Positions 16,438 to 25,099 of a stretch of 37,900 bases of DNA are shown in pieces (positions within the stretch are counted from its first letter, which is position 1; each line of letters opens with the position of its first letter). Under the pieces are notes generated by a model that searched no databases, had not been told where the DNA came from, and saw only the letters and a program-made list of their open reading frames with translations. The translations under genes were made by a program, and so were the position numbers. This DNA is from an uncultured Prevotellaceae bacterium (GTDB lineage: Bacteria; Bacteroidota; Bacteroidia; Bacteroidales; Muribaculaceae): NCBI GenBank assembly GCA_900314215.1, contig OMUK01000112.1:1-37900 (forward strand). Reading direction: 5' to 3'.

Positions 16438-17556
16438 ATGACAGACAATAAGAAAATACGCGTTGGCATTACCCAAGGGGATACCAACGGCATCGGATAT
16501 GAGGTGATACTGAAAACCCTATCCAATCAAGACATGCTGGAGCTGTGCACGCCCATCATATATGGGTCGAGCAAAATCCTGGCCTATCATCGCAAGGCCA
16601 TCGAGATGCAGTCCTATCAAATCAACTACACCAAGAGCGCCGACCACCTGAAAGAGAACCTGCCCAATCTGGTAGAAGTGGTGAACGAGGACATCAAGGT
16701 AGAGCTGGGCAAGCCCGACAAGCAGGCTGGCCGTGCCGCCTTTCTGGCTCTCGAGGCCGCTGTGACCGACCTGAAGGCCGGCAAAATCGACGTGCTGGTG
16801 ACGGCACCCATCAACAAGGAGAACATCCAGAGCCCCGAGTTTGACTTCCCCGGCCACACCGAGTATCTCGAGGCAAGCATGGGCGATGGCAACAAGGCCC
16901 TCATGATACTGTGCAACGACTCGCTGCGCGTGGCGCTGGTGACGATACACATGCCGCTGGCCCAAGTGCCGGCCGCCGTGACCCACGACGCCATCCTCGA
17001 GAAACTGCGCATCTTCAACGCATCGCTCAAGCGCGACTTCGACATCCAGGGCCCGCGCATCGCCGTGCTGGCGCTCAACCCCCATGCCGGCGAAAACGGC
17101 CTGCTGGGCAAGGAGGAGAAAGAAATCATTGAGCCCACCATCCAGGAGGCCTACAACAACGACAAGATAATGTGCTTCGGCCCCTATGCGGCCGACGGCT
17201 TCTTTGGCACCGAGATGTATCGCCACTTCGACGGCGTGCTGGCCATGTATCACGACCAGGGCCTGGCCCCCTTCAAGACGCTGGCGCTCAACGACGGCGT
17301 GAACTTCACTGCCGGCCTGCCCTATGTGCGCACCAGCCCCGACCATGGCACAGGCTACGACATAGCCGGCCAGGGCGTAGCCCAGGAGAACTCGATGCGC
17401 CAGGCCATCTACAAGGCCATCGACATCTACCGCAACCGCAAGCGCTACGACGAGATGTACAGCAACCCGCTGCGCCGCCAGTACTTCGACCGCAGCAAGG
17501 ACAATGTGGTGCTCGACCTCACCAAGGACGACGACGATGACCCCAGCACCAAGTAG
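16438..17556 (+). CDS. pdxA: 4-hydroxythreonine-4-phosphate dehydrogenase
   Basis: A 372-residue PdxA; the E. coli enzyme is about 330, the extra length being mostly a charged C-terminal tail. It catalyses NAD-dependent oxidation of 4-phosphohydroxy-L-threonine in pyridoxal phosphate synthesis (DXP-dependent route). Visible signatures: the N-terminal GITQGDTNGIGYEV, TAPINKE, PGHTEYL (His140), the three metal-binding histidines His171 (TIHMPL), His216 (LNPHAGENG) and His272 (AMYHDQGLAPFK), and the closing RTSPDHGTGYDIAG. It is first in a plus-strand run; the next gene starts 60 bases later. Its link to the lipid-type genes behind it looks positional rather than metabolic. The end DDDDDP is an unusual acidic tail. 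Confidence 0.95.
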   Translation: MTDNKKIRVGITQGDTNGIGYEVILKTLSNQDMLELCTPIIYGSSKILAYHRKAIEMQSYQINYTKSADHLKENLPNLVEVVNEDIKVELGKPDKQAGRAAFLALEAAVTDLKAGKIDVLVTAPINKENIQSPEFDFPGHTEYLEASMGDGNKALMILCNDSLRVALVTIHMPLAQVPAAVTHDAILEKLRIFNASLKRDFDIQGPRIAVLALNPHAGENGLLGKEEKEIIEPTIQEAYNNDKIMCFGPYAADGFFGTEMYRHFDGVLAMYHDQGLAPFKTLALNDGVNFTAGLPYVRTSPDHGTGYDIAGQGVAQENSMRQAIYKAIDIYRNRKRYDEMYSNPLRRQYFDRSKDNVVLDLTKDDDDDPSTK

Positions 17557-17616
17557 AATGCGCTGGGGGGCTCAGGTTACACGACACCGATACACAACAA
17601 GATATAAATTACAATT

Positions 17617-18321
17617 ATGAATTACGCAATCATTGCTGCTGGTGAAGGCTCACGCCTGGCACAAGAGGGAGTGACGAAGCCCAAGCCGCTGGTCGAGCTG
17701 GGCGGCGAGCCCATGATACAGCGCCTCATCAACATATTTTGCCGCTGCAATGCCCAGAGCATAAGCATCATCGTGAATGAATTCATGACCGAGGTGCGCG
17801 AGTATCTCGACACCGTGCATCTCGACATCCCGCTCAACGTGGTGGTGAAGACCACCCCGAGCAGCATGCACAGCTTCTGGGAGCTGAGCAAAGTGATGCA
17901 ACCCGGCAAGTTCTGCCTCACCACGGTCGACACCATCTTCAAGGAGCGCGACTTCGCCCGCTACATTGCCGCCTTTGAGGCCGACACCGAGCACGACGGC
18001 ATGTGGGCCGTGACGCCCTTTATCGAGGACGAGAAGCCCCTATATGTGGAGGTGCCCGACGAGCACACGATGCGCATCACCGCCTTCAGCGACGAGCGCT
18101 ACGAGGGAGCCAAATATGTGTCGGGCGGCATCTACGCCATGACCGACAAGGCCTTCCCTGTGCTCAACCACTGCATCGCGCAAGGCATATCGCGCATGCG
18201 CAACTTCCAGCGCGCCCTCATCGAGGCAGGCTTCAACCTGCAAGCCTACAGCATCGACAAGATCATCGATGTGGACCACGCGAGCGACATAGCCGTGGCC
18301 CAGCAGTTTATCAACGAGTAA
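17617..18321 (+). CDS. Sugar-phosphate-type nucleotidyltransferase
   Basis: A 234-residue protein with the nucleotidyltransferase fold. The N-terminal loop AAGEGSRL (residues 7-14) and KPKPL (21-25) bind the nucleotide, and TVDTIF (Asp105) is the likely metal-binding aspartate. Proteins of this type activate a phosphorylated small molecule as its NDP derivative, for example CDP- or UDP-linked. The downstream CDP-alcohol phosphatidyltransferase makes CTP the likeliest nucleotide (inference). An ATP-grasp gene follows after 27 bases. The actual substrate (inositol phosphate, choline or ethanolamine phosphate, or a sugar phosphate) cannot be read from the sequence. Confidence 0.8.
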   Translation: MNYAIIAAGEGSRLAQEGVTKPKPLVELGGEPMIQRLINIFCRCNAQSISIIVNEFMTEVREYLDTVHLDIPLNVVVKTTPSSMHSFWELSKVMQPGKFCLTTVDTIFKERDFARYIAAFEADTEHDGMWAVTPFIEDEKPLYVEVPDEHTMRITAFSDERYEGAKYVSGGIYAMTDKAFPVLNHCIAQGISRMRNFQRALIEAGFNLQAYSIDKIIDVDHASDIAVAQQFINE

Positions 18322-18348
18322 ACGTGAATTATAGATAAAATTACAACT

Positions 18349-19218
18349 ATGGCAGATATAAAAATAGCCGGCATCATGCGTGCCGGTGCCTACTCGCCCA
18401 ATCACATAGGCAACGACGCGGCCATCTTCAACCTGGCCGCCGAGCAGCTGCGCAAGCGTGGCTGCCACGTCAACGTCTACAGCGAGGAGCAATTCAACAG
18501 TGATGGCGTAGAGGAGCCTGTGATACTCAACATGTGCCGCGAGATGCGGTCGATACAGCACTTGCAGGCACTCGAGGACGCTGGCAAAATTGTGATGAAC
18601 TCGGGCTACGGCATCGAGAACTGCACACGCGAGCGCATGACGCGCATCTTGCTAGGCAACGACATACCCTATCCCGCAAGCCTCATTGTCAACACCGACG
18701 AGGCCATCAAGCCCATGCTCAAGAAGGCCGGCTTCAAGAGTTGCTGGATCAAGCGCGGCGACTTCCACGCCATGCACAAGGAGGACGTGAGCTACGTGCG
18801 CCATCCCGAGGAGGCCCAGGAAGTGCTGCAAGAGTACTTCTTGCGCGGCATCAAGCGCGCAGTGATCAATGTGCACCTCGAGGGCGACCTGGTGAAATTC
18901 TACGGCGTTAACGGCACCCCGTTCTTCTACTGGTTCTACCCCTACGAGGGCGGCCACAGCAAGTTTGGCCTGGAAGCCATCAACGGCAAGTCGCAGGGCA
19001 TCAAGTTCAGCGTGAAGCAGCTCAAGAGCATATGCCAGCGCGCGGCCACCGAGCTCAACGTCGAGGTGTATGGCGGCGACTGCATCATTGCTGCCGACGG
19101 CACGATACGCATCATCGACTTCAACGACTGGCCCAGCTTCGCGCCCTGCCGCACCGAGGCCGCGCCCCACATTGCCCGCCGCCTGCTGGCCATCATCAAG
19201 GAGAAACAAAACGCATAA
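18349..19218 (+). CDS. ATP-grasp fold protein of unknown substrate
   Basis: A 289-residue protein. I infer the ATP-grasp fold from the C-terminal half: VYGGDCIIAADGTIRIIDFNDWPSF, where Asp244, Asp257 and Asn259 match the metal-binding D...DxN set, and from the SCWIKRGDF segment around residues 138-146 as a nucleotide-binding lysine strand. The N-terminal part (AGIMRAGAYSPNHIGNDAAI) resembles a pre-ATP-grasp domain. Such enzymes join a carboxylate to an amine or thiol using ATP. Placed between a nucleotidyltransferase and a CDP-alcohol phosphatidyltransferase, it could modify a lipid head group or its precursor, for example by adding an amino acid. No signal peptide is seen, so it should be cytoplasmic. 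Confidence 0.7.
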   Translation: MADIKIAGIMRAGAYSPNHIGNDAAIFNLAAEQLRKRGCHVNVYSEEQFNSDGVEEPVILNMCREMRSIQHLQALEDAGKIVMNSGYGIENCTRERMTRILLGNDIPYPASLIVNTDEAIKPMLKKAGFKSCWIKRGDFHAMHKEDVSYVRHPEEAQEVLQEYFLRGIKRAVINVHLEGDLVKFYGVNGTPFFYWFYPYEGGHSKFGLEAINGKSQGIKFSVKQLKSICQRAATELNVEVYGGDCIIAADGTIRIIDFNDWPSFAPCRTEAAPHIARRLLAIIKEKQNA

Positions 19219-19283
19219 TCACAATCACAAATTTTGCTGGCTTTCTCCACACATTCTCGTGCTGGCAATTGACAAAACACAAC

Positions 19284-20249
19284 ATGAATTTCAAAGCATT
19301 AAAACAAGAATACAAAGCCTCGCTCAAGTCGTCGGACACCGAGGAGCACATCGACCTATTCTTCTACCGCCCCCTGGGCTTTGCCTGGGCCAAGATTTTT
19401 GAGAAACTGGGGGTCACGCCCAATGTGGTCACCATTCTCTCCATCTTTCTGGGCGTGGCTGGCGGCGTTCTGCTCTACTTTGGCGACAGCTCAGGCCGCT
19501 GGCTCAACTACCTGGGCATCTTCCTGATCATCTGGGCCAACACCTACGACAGCGCCGACGGCCAGCTGGCACGCCTCACCAAGCAATACAGCCGCGTGGG
19601 GCGCATACTCGACGGCGTGAGCGGCGACTTCTGGTTTGTGGCCATCTATTTTGCCCTGGTATTCCGCGAGCTCAACTATGGCGACCTGTGGCCAGGCGAC
19701 TTCTTTGCCCAGCACAACTGGGTGATATGGGTGCTTGCCATCGCTGCCGGCGGCTGCCATGCCAAGCAAGCTGCCATGGCCGACTACTACCGCCAGTTCC
19801 ACCTCTACTTCCTCAAGGGCAAGGAAGGCAGCGAGCTCGACTCCACCCAGGAGCTCGACAAGGACTACGCCAAGCTCACGTGGAGCGGCAACTTCATGTC
19901 GAAGCTCACCATGTTCTTCTACCGCAACTACACGGCCAACCAGGAGGTGATGACGCCCAGCATGCAGCGCCTGCGCCGCGAGCTCAAGCAGCGCTACGGC
20001 CAGGGCGAGATACCGCAATCGTTCCGCGACGCCTTCCGCAAGCAATCGTTCCCCCTCATCAAGTACACCAATATGCTCTCGTTCAACACGCGCATCATCG
20101 CCATGTTTATCTCGGTGATCATCAACATGCCGTGGCTCTATTTCGCCTTTGAGCTCGTGGTGCTCAACCTGATGATGGTATACATGATAGTTAGTCACGA
20201 GCACCGTTGCAAGACGCTGCTTAAAGAATTGCAAGATGGAAAATATTGA
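19284..20249 (+). CDS. CDP-alcohol phosphatidyltransferase family membrane enzyme
   Basis: A 321-residue integral membrane protein with several hydrophobic helices. The signature DxxDGxxARx8GxxxD is clear: Asp89, Asp92, Gly93, Ala96, Arg97, Gly106, Asp110. The final aspartate is Asp115, giving a spacing of four residues where the canonical motif has three. Family members transfer a phospho-alcohol between a CDP-linked donor and an alcohol, giving phosphatidylinositol phosphate, phosphatidylglycerol phosphate and similar lipids. ATG 19284 was chosen because family-like sequence begins shortly after it and the upstream extension is in the 3' part of the previous gene. Its last 14 bases overlap the HAD gene, implying coupled translation. 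A head-group transfer step in an inositol-lipid-like pathway is plausible but unproven. Confidence 0.85.
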   Translation: MNFKALKQEYKASLKSSDTEEHIDLFFYRPLGFAWAKIFEKLGVTPNVVTILSIFLGVAGGVLLYFGDSSGRWLNYLGIFLIIWANTYDSADGQLARLTKQYSRVGRILDGVSGDFWFVAIYFALVFRELNYGDLWPGDFFAQHNWVIWVLAIAAGGCHAKQAAMADYYRQFHLYFLKGKEGSELDSTQELDKDYAKLTWSGNFMSKLTMFFYRNYTANQEVMTPSMQRLRRELKQRYGQGEIPQSFRDAFRKQSFPLIKYTNMLSFNTRIIAMFISVIINMPWLYFAFELVVLNLMMVYMIVSHEHRCKTLLKELQDGKY

Positions 20250-20946
20250 AGGCATCATCTTTGACTACGGCGGCACCATCGACAGCCGCGGCGTGCACTG
20301 GAGCTGGGTGATATGGGACGGCTACCAGCAGGCAGGCGTCGGCATCAGCCTCGAGCAGTTTCGCGAGGCCTACGTCTACGCCGAGCGCGAGCTGGCACGC
20401 GTGCGCCACATCCTGCCAGGCGACAATTTCCACGACCTGCTCATCAAGAAGATGAAGATTGAATTCGGCTACATCGGACAGCAAGGCTCTCTTGCAGCTC
20501 CCGAGAGCGAGCTCGAGCGCCTGGCCCTGCAGGTGGCACTCTATTGCTACAACCGCGCCCGCCAGTGCATCGAGGAGGCGCGCCCCGTGCTCGAGCACCT
20601 TGCCGGGCGGTATCCCATGATGCTCGTGAGCAACTTCTATGGCAATATCGACAGCGTGCTGCGCGACTTCGACCTGCGCAAGTATTTCAAGGGAATCATC
20701 GAGAGCAGCGTGGTGGGCGTGCGCAAGCCCAACCCCACCCTCTTCAAGCTGGGTGTCGACGCCCTCGAGCTCCCCGCCAGCCACGTGCTCGTGGTGGGCG
20801 ACAGCCTCAAGAAGGACATCCTGCCCGCCGAGTCGCTGGGCTGCGCCACACGCTGGATCAAAGCCCGCGGCTGGACCGATGCCGACGACGCCACCCAGCA
20901 CCCCGGCATCATCACCTCGCTGACCGACCTCCTAAACGAGCTATAA
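20236..20946 (+). CDS. HAD-superfamily hydrolase, probable phosphatase
   Basis: A 236-residue HAD protein with a helical cap. Motif I is FDYGGT with nucleophile Asp10, motif II is LVSNF (Ser132), motif III is RKPNP (Lys164) and motif IV is GDSLKKDI (Asp189, Asp194). Position +2 after the nucleophile is Gly12 instead of the usual aspartate acid/base; some HAD phosphatases of this style are active, so this does not exclude catalysis. It overlaps the phosphatidyltransferase gene by 14 bases. In known bacterial inositol-lipid pathways a phosphatase removes the phosphate from phosphatidylinositol phosphate after head-group transfer, and this gene may do the equivalent (inference). A strong terminator follows 28 bases after the stop. 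Confidence 0.85.
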   Translation: MENIEGIIFDYGGTIDSRGVHWSWVIWDGYQQAGVGISLEQFREAYVYAERELARVRHILPGDNFHDLLIKKMKIEFGYIGQQGSLAAPESELERLALQVALYCYNRARQCIEEARPVLEHLAGRYPMMLVSNFYGNIDSVLRDFDLRKYFKGIIESSVVGVRKPNPTLFKLGVDALELPASHVLVVGDSLKKDILPAESLGCATRWIKARGWTDADDATQHPGIITSLTDLLNEL

Positions 20947-20974
20947 TCACCACAACACCACATCCCAAGCCACA

Positions 20975-21002
20975 AAAAGGGCGCCCCCACCGGCGCCCTT
21001 TT
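20975..21002 (+). terminator. Intrinsic terminator of the pdxA-to-HAD operon
   Basis: A perfect 11-bp stem (20975-20985 with 20992-21002, 6-base loop) with AAAA/TTTT ends and ATTATT after it. Confidence 0.9.
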
Positions 21003-21121
21003 ATTATTGATCGACAGCATGCAAGCTGCATCACAGATTGATCAAAATATTTCTTGCTTTTCCAATATAAAAAGCTTAACTAAGCTGTTGACAATATTAA
21101 CTCTAAAAATACCAAACAACA

Positions 21122-22024
21122 ATGAGGAAAATTTCAATTATCGCCTTGGGCATACTGGCTATCATGCTGGTCTCTTGCTCAGGCAAGGACAAGAAAATCA
21201 AGGAAATCAAGGAAATGGTTGGCACCCTCCAAGAGGCAGTAAGCAACAATGACCATGACGCTATCGTGAAGATTTATCCGGGCGCCGAGGCCTGCGATTC
21301 CTTCAACACTTTCACGGCCGACTTAGAAAACTTCAAAATCGATGAAGGGACAAGCAAAGGCACTTACGAGGTACCACTCAACGACTCAATTACAATCTAC
21401 GTCGATGCTTCGGGCGATACCGCCAAGATCGTCAACTCAAGGCATCTCTTCGCATTCCCGGCGAAGCTCACCGAGTTCGCCAAGGCAACAGGATGGATTA
21501 AGGGTAATGAATCAGACAAGGACTTGGCCGAAGCCTTCAAAGACAAGTCTTTCATGGAATGGCTACCAAATAAGGTGGCTACCGATGCCAAGAATGATAT
21601 CAAAAAGAATGTCAAAATCGTTTCAACTTCAAAAGAATACGTGATCTACGCTGGAGGGCTAATGATGTCCAGCCAACGTGAAAGGTACGACTGCACAGTC
21701 AGAGTAAAGAACAACAGTGACTATACAGTAATGGGAAGCTGGTATTCGATTTCGGCACACGCAAGTTATTACCCACAGGAGTATGATGCTTCTGAATACC
21801 ATTCACAGCCAGCTCCCTACAATGACTCTTTTGCAGGAAAGAAAATAAATCCACATTCAAGCGCAACAATCACCTTCAAGCTTGCTTCTTGGGAAGGCTG
21901 GTTATGGGGTTGCAAGCTTTCTTCCAATCTTGTTTGGAAGAACATTGACGACGCAGCAATCCTAGCCAACTACAAATACACCGGCAAGGAATACGAGGAA
22001 TACATCAATAGTCAAAAGAAATAA
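21122..22024 (+). CDS. Lipoprotein of unknown function
   Basis: A 300-residue protein with a lipoprotein signal peptide ending in LVSC (Cys19), so it is likely anchored in the envelope. Residues about 22-50 are charged and helical (KDKKIKEIKEMVGTLQEAV). The second half has strand-like segments (YDCTVRVKNNSDYTVMGSWY, SSATITFKLASWEGWLWGCK) that suggest a beta-sandwich holding a conserved-looking Trp-rich turn. I do not recognise a family. The gene is more AT-rich than its neighbours. It stands alone after a terminator, with a TTGACA-like sequence about 30 bases ahead, so it is probably monocistronic. Confidence 0.75.
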   Translation: MRKISIIALGILAIMLVSCSGKDKKIKEIKEMVGTLQEAVSNNDHDAIVKIYPGAEACDSFNTFTADLENFKIDEGTSKGTYEVPLNDSITIYVDASGDTAKIVNSRHLFAFPAKLTEFAKATGWIKGNESDKDLAEAFKDKSFMEWLPNKVATDAKNDIKKNVKIVSTSKEYVIYAGGLMMSSQRERYDCTVRVKNNSDYTVMGSWYSISAHASYYPQEYDASEYHSQPAPYNDSFAGKKINPHSSATITFKLASWEGWLWGCKLSSNLVWKNIDDAAILANYKYTGKEYEEYINSQKK

Positions 22025-22088
22025 ACACCCCCCCGGTTGTCGCCCGACACTTCCGCCAAAAGTCCTGATTTCGCCGCTTTATAGCAGT

Positions 22089-22233
22089 GGCAGGGTGCGG
22101 CCCTCGTGGCCGTCAAGGTGTTTTACTGACGGATTGGCAGGGTGCGGCCCTTGTGGCAGTCCGAACAATATATTATTGATTATTAGTATGTTGCACAGGC
22201 ATAAACCGGACGGCCACGCGGGCCGCACCCTGC
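22089..22233. repeat. Cluster of three dispersed-repeat copies
   Basis: GGCAGGGTGCGGCCC occurs at 22089-22103 and 22136-22150 on the plus strand and, one base shorter, inverted at 22220-22233. Similarity continues about ten bases further (KYGTGGCCGTC-like). The opposite orientations could form a cruciform or RNA hairpin between 22136 and 22233. A fourth copy is at 176-190. The rest of 22025-22327 shows no gene. Confidence 0.65.
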
Positions 22234-22260
22234 TGACAATCACTGCGAGCAACTAAGCGA

Positions 22261-22298
22261 CAAGAGCCGCAAAGCACCATGGGGTGTTGCGGCTCTTG
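22261..22298 (-). terminator. Hairpin between the lipoprotein gene and alaS
   Basis: A perfect 12-bp inverted repeat (22261-22272 with 22287-22298) lies 30 bases past the alaS stop. The T run is weak on the minus strand and short on the plus strand (TTGTTT). It separates two convergent genes and may act in both directions. Confidence 0.6.
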
Positions 22299-22327
22299 TT
22301 TATGTAATGCTATATATATTTCTCTTT

Positions 22328-24949
22328 TTACTTGAGGTTGAGGAGCTCGAGCATTTTGTCCATAGCGGCGCTCAAGCCATCGGCATTGCGGCCACCTGCT
22401 TGGGCAAAGTGGGGCTGGCCACCGCCACCGCCTTGAATGGCCTTGGCGGCCTCGCGTATCACCTTGCCGGCGTGCAAGCCCTCTTTCACCAGGTCCTCGC
22501 TGAGCATAATGGTGAGCATGGGCTTCTCGCCATCTCTGGTGGCGGCCAGGAACACGGTAGATGGCTTGGCATCGGCCTTGATGGCAAAGGCTACGCCCTT
22601 GACCACGTCGGGGGCAATGGGACCCACGGCTTGAAGCACATGGATGCCGTTGACCTCGCGGGCGTCCTTGTAGAGGGCATCCTTGAGCATACCGATGCGG
22701 TCTTGAATGAAGCCGTCGACCTGCTTGCGCAGGTTGGCGTTCTCGGCAATGGCCTTGTTGACGGCAGCGGTGATGTCGGGGGCGTTGTTGAGCAGTTCCT
22801 TGAGCTTGGCCAGGGTGTCTTGCAGGCCATAGATGCCATTCTCCACATTCTCGGCAGTGGCAGCCTCGATGCGGCGCACTCCGGCAGCAATGCTGCTCTC
22901 GCTCAATATCTTGATCATACCGATGTTGCCGGTGTTGGGCACATGGGTGCCGCCGCACAGCTCAATGCTGGGGCCGTATTTCACCACACGCACCTTGTCG
23001 CCATATTTCTCACCAAAGAGGGCGATTGCGCCCATAGCCTTGGCATCGGCGATAGGCATGTCGCGATGCTCCTCGAGCGGGATGGCCTGGCGCACCATGT
23101 CGTTGGCTATGCGCTCCACCTGGCGCAGCTCGTCGGGGGTCACCTTCTGGAAGTGGGAGAAGTCGAAGCGCAGCACCTTGGAGTCGACGTAGGAGCCTTT
23201 CTGCTCCACGTGGTTGCCCAGCACCTTGCGCAGGGCGTAGTCGAGGATGTGGGTGGCCGTGTGGTTGCAAGCGATGGCACGGCGTGCCTTCACGTCGATG
23301 GCGGCATGCAGGGGCTCGGTCACGTCGCTTGGCAATTTCTTCACGATGTGCACGGGCAGGTTGTTTTCGCGCTTGGTGTCGAGCACCTCAATTTTCTCGT
23401 CGCCGCAAGTGAGCACACCCTTGTCGCCCACCTGGCCGCCCATTTCGGCATAGAATGGCGTGCGCGAGAGCACAAGCTGGTAGTAGGTGTTCTTCTTCTG
23501 CGTCACCTTGCGGTAGCGCAGTATCTCGGTGTCGCACTCGCTGAGGTCGTAGCCCACAAACTCGGTGTGGCCCTCGTGCAGCTCCACCCAGTCGTCGGCC
23601 TCAACCTTGGCAGCGTTGCGGGCGCGCTGCTTCTGCTTGGCCATTTCGGCATTGAATTCCTCCTCGCTCACGGTGAGGCCATTCTCCTTGAGGATGAGCT
23701 CGGTGAGGTCGAGCGGGAAGCCGTAGGTGTCGTAGAGGGTGAAGGCCTGGGCGCCGTCGATTTGGGTCTTGCCGGCCTTCTTGGCGTCGGCCACAATGCC
23801 GTCGATCAGCTTCATGCCAGTGGCGAGCGTGCGCAAGAAGGCGTCTTCCTCCTCCTTGATCACGTGCTTGATGAGGTCGGCCTGAGCAGGCAGCTCGGGA
23901 TAGGCCTTGCCCATCGAGTCGATGAGCGTGTCGATGAGGCGATACATGAATGCATCGCGCAGGCCCAGGAAGGTGTAGCCGTAGCGCACGGCGCGGCGCA
24001 AGATGCGGCGTATCACGTAGCCAGCCTTGGCGTTGCTGGGCAGCTGGCCGTCGGCGATGCTGAAGGCCACAGCGCGCACGTGGTCGGCAATCACGCGCAT
24101 AGCCACGTCTACATCGCTACTCTGGCCATAGGTCTTGCCCGAGATCTCGCCAATCTTCTTGATGAGGGGCTGGAAGATATCGGTGTCGTAGTTGGAGTGC
24201 TTGCCTTGCAGCGTGCGCACCAGTCGCTCAAAGCCCATGCCCGTGTCGATCACGTGCATGGCAAGCGGCTCGAGGCTGCCATCGGCCTTGCGGTTGAATT
24301 GCATGAACACGATGTTCCATATCTCAATCACCTGTGGGTCATCTTTGTTCACGAGCTCGCGGCCAGGCACCTGGGCTTTCTGCTCGGGCGTGCGCGAGTC
24401 GTAGTGTATCTCAGAGCAAGGGCCGCATGGGCCCGTGTCGCCCATTTCCCAGAAGTTGTCGTGCTTGTTGCCATTGATGATGTGGTCCTCGGGCACGTGC
24501 TTGGCCCAATAGGTGGCGGCCTCGTCGTCGCGGGCGATGCCGTCGGCAGCGCTGCCCTCAAACACGGTCACATACAGGTCCTTGGGGTCGAGCTTGAGCA
24601 CATCGACCAGGTACTCCCAGGCATAGTCGATGGCGCCCTCCTTGAAGTAGTCGCCAAAGCTCCAGTTGCCCAGCATCTCAAACATGGTGTGGTGGTAGGT
24701 GTCGTGACCCACCTCTTCCAGGTCGTTGTGCTTGCCGCTCACGCGCAGGCACTTCTGCGAGTCGGCACGGCGGCGCGGCTCAGGATTCTTGGTGCCCAGT
24801 ATGATATCTTTCCACTGGTTCATGCCAGCGTTGGTAAACATGAGTGTGGGGTCGTCCTTGATCACCAGCGGTGCCGAGGGGACGATAACGTGTCCTTTCG
24901 ACTCAAAGAATTTCTTGAAAGAGTCGCGGATTTCATTAGCAGTCATCAT
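22328..24949 (-). CDS. alaS: Alanyl-tRNA synthetase
   Basis: An 873-residue AlaS of normal length that charges tRNA-Ala with alanine. The class II catalytic domain starts at once ([16 protein letters not shown], then [17 protein letters not shown] and the [18 protein letters not shown] motif). The editing domain has HTATH and, further on, CGGTH, the four zinc ligands that clear Ser- and Gly-tRNA-Ala. The C-terminal part ends with the glycine-rich [14 protein letters not shown] segment of the C-Ala domain. ATG codons at 24949 and 24946 are both possible starts. It is divergent from the MerR gene, and the two promoters face each other (25011-25040). Confidence 0.97.
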   Translation of the reverse strand: MMTANEIRDSFKKFFESKGHVIVPSAPLVIKDDPTLMFTNAGMNQWKDIILGTKNPEPRRRADSQKCLRVSGKHNDLEEVGHDTYHHTMFEMLGNWSFGDYFKEGAIDYAWEYLVDVLKLDPKDLYVTVFEGSAADGIARDDEAATYWAKHVPEDHIINGNKHDNFWEMGDTGPCGPCSEIHYDSRTPEQKAQVPGRELVNKDDPQVIEIWNIVFMQFNRKADGSLEPLAMHVIDTGMGFERLVRTLQGKHSNYDTDIFQPLIKKIGEISGKTYGQSSDVDVAMRVIADHVRAVAFSIADGQLPSNAKAGYVIRRILRRAVRYGYTFLGLRDAFMYRLIDTLIDSMGKAYPELPAQADLIKHVIKEEEDAFLRTLATGMKLIDGIVADAKKAGKTQIDGAQAFTLYDTYGFPLDLTELILKENGLTVSEEEFNAEMAKQKQRARNAAKVEADDWVELHEGHTEFVGYDLSECDTEILRYRKVTQKKNTYYQLVLSRTPFYAEMGGQVGDKGVLTCGDEKIEVLDTKRENNLPVHIVKKLPSDVTEPLHAAIDVKARRAIACNHTATHILDYALRKVLGNHVEQKGSYVDSKVLRFDFSHFQKVTPDELRQVERIANDMVRQAIPLEEHRDMPIADAKAMGAIALFGEKYGDKVRVVKYGPSIELCGGTHVPNTGNIGMIKILSESSIAAGVRRIEAATAENVENGIYGLQDTLAKLKELLNNAPDITAAVNKAIAENANLRKQVDGFIQDRIGMLKDALYKDAREVNGIHVLQAVGPIAPDVVKGVAFAIKADAKPSTVFLAATRDGEKPMLTIMLSEDLVKEGLHAGKVIREAAKAIQGGGGGQPHFAQAGGRNADGLSAAMDKMLELLNLK

Positions 24950-24986
24950 ATTGCTATATCTATTTTTGTTTTTTTAATTCCCTTTA

Positions 24987-25018
24987 TTTGCCGTGTTAAA
25001 GTATAATGAGTACCTTTA
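24987..25018 (+). promoter_or_regulatory. Promoter of the MerR-like gene
   Basis: TTTG (24987-24990), 20 bases, then TACCTTTA (25011-25018), one base off the consensus. Transcription would start near 25024 and run right through the alaS promoter. Confidence 0.65.
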
Positions 25019-25032
25019 CACAAAATAACACG

Positions 25033-25064
25033 CAAAGTTACTGCTAAATCGCAATCTATGCAAA
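25033..25064 (-). promoter_or_regulatory. Promoter of alaS
   Basis: On the minus strand TTTG (25061-25064), 20 bases, then TAACTTTG (25033-25040), a full match to the Bacteroidetes pattern. Transcription would start near 25027 and run left through the merR promoter, so the two polymerases cannot bind together. Confidence 0.75.
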
Positions 25065-25099
25065 TTGCAGGGCTTTAAAACCAGATTTTAGGAAACGGC

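Noticed and set aside
16438-17556. pdxA as a functional part of the lipid-type cluster
   Set aside because: It shares a strand and probably a transcript, but its reaction belongs to vitamin B6 synthesis and no metabolic link is visible.
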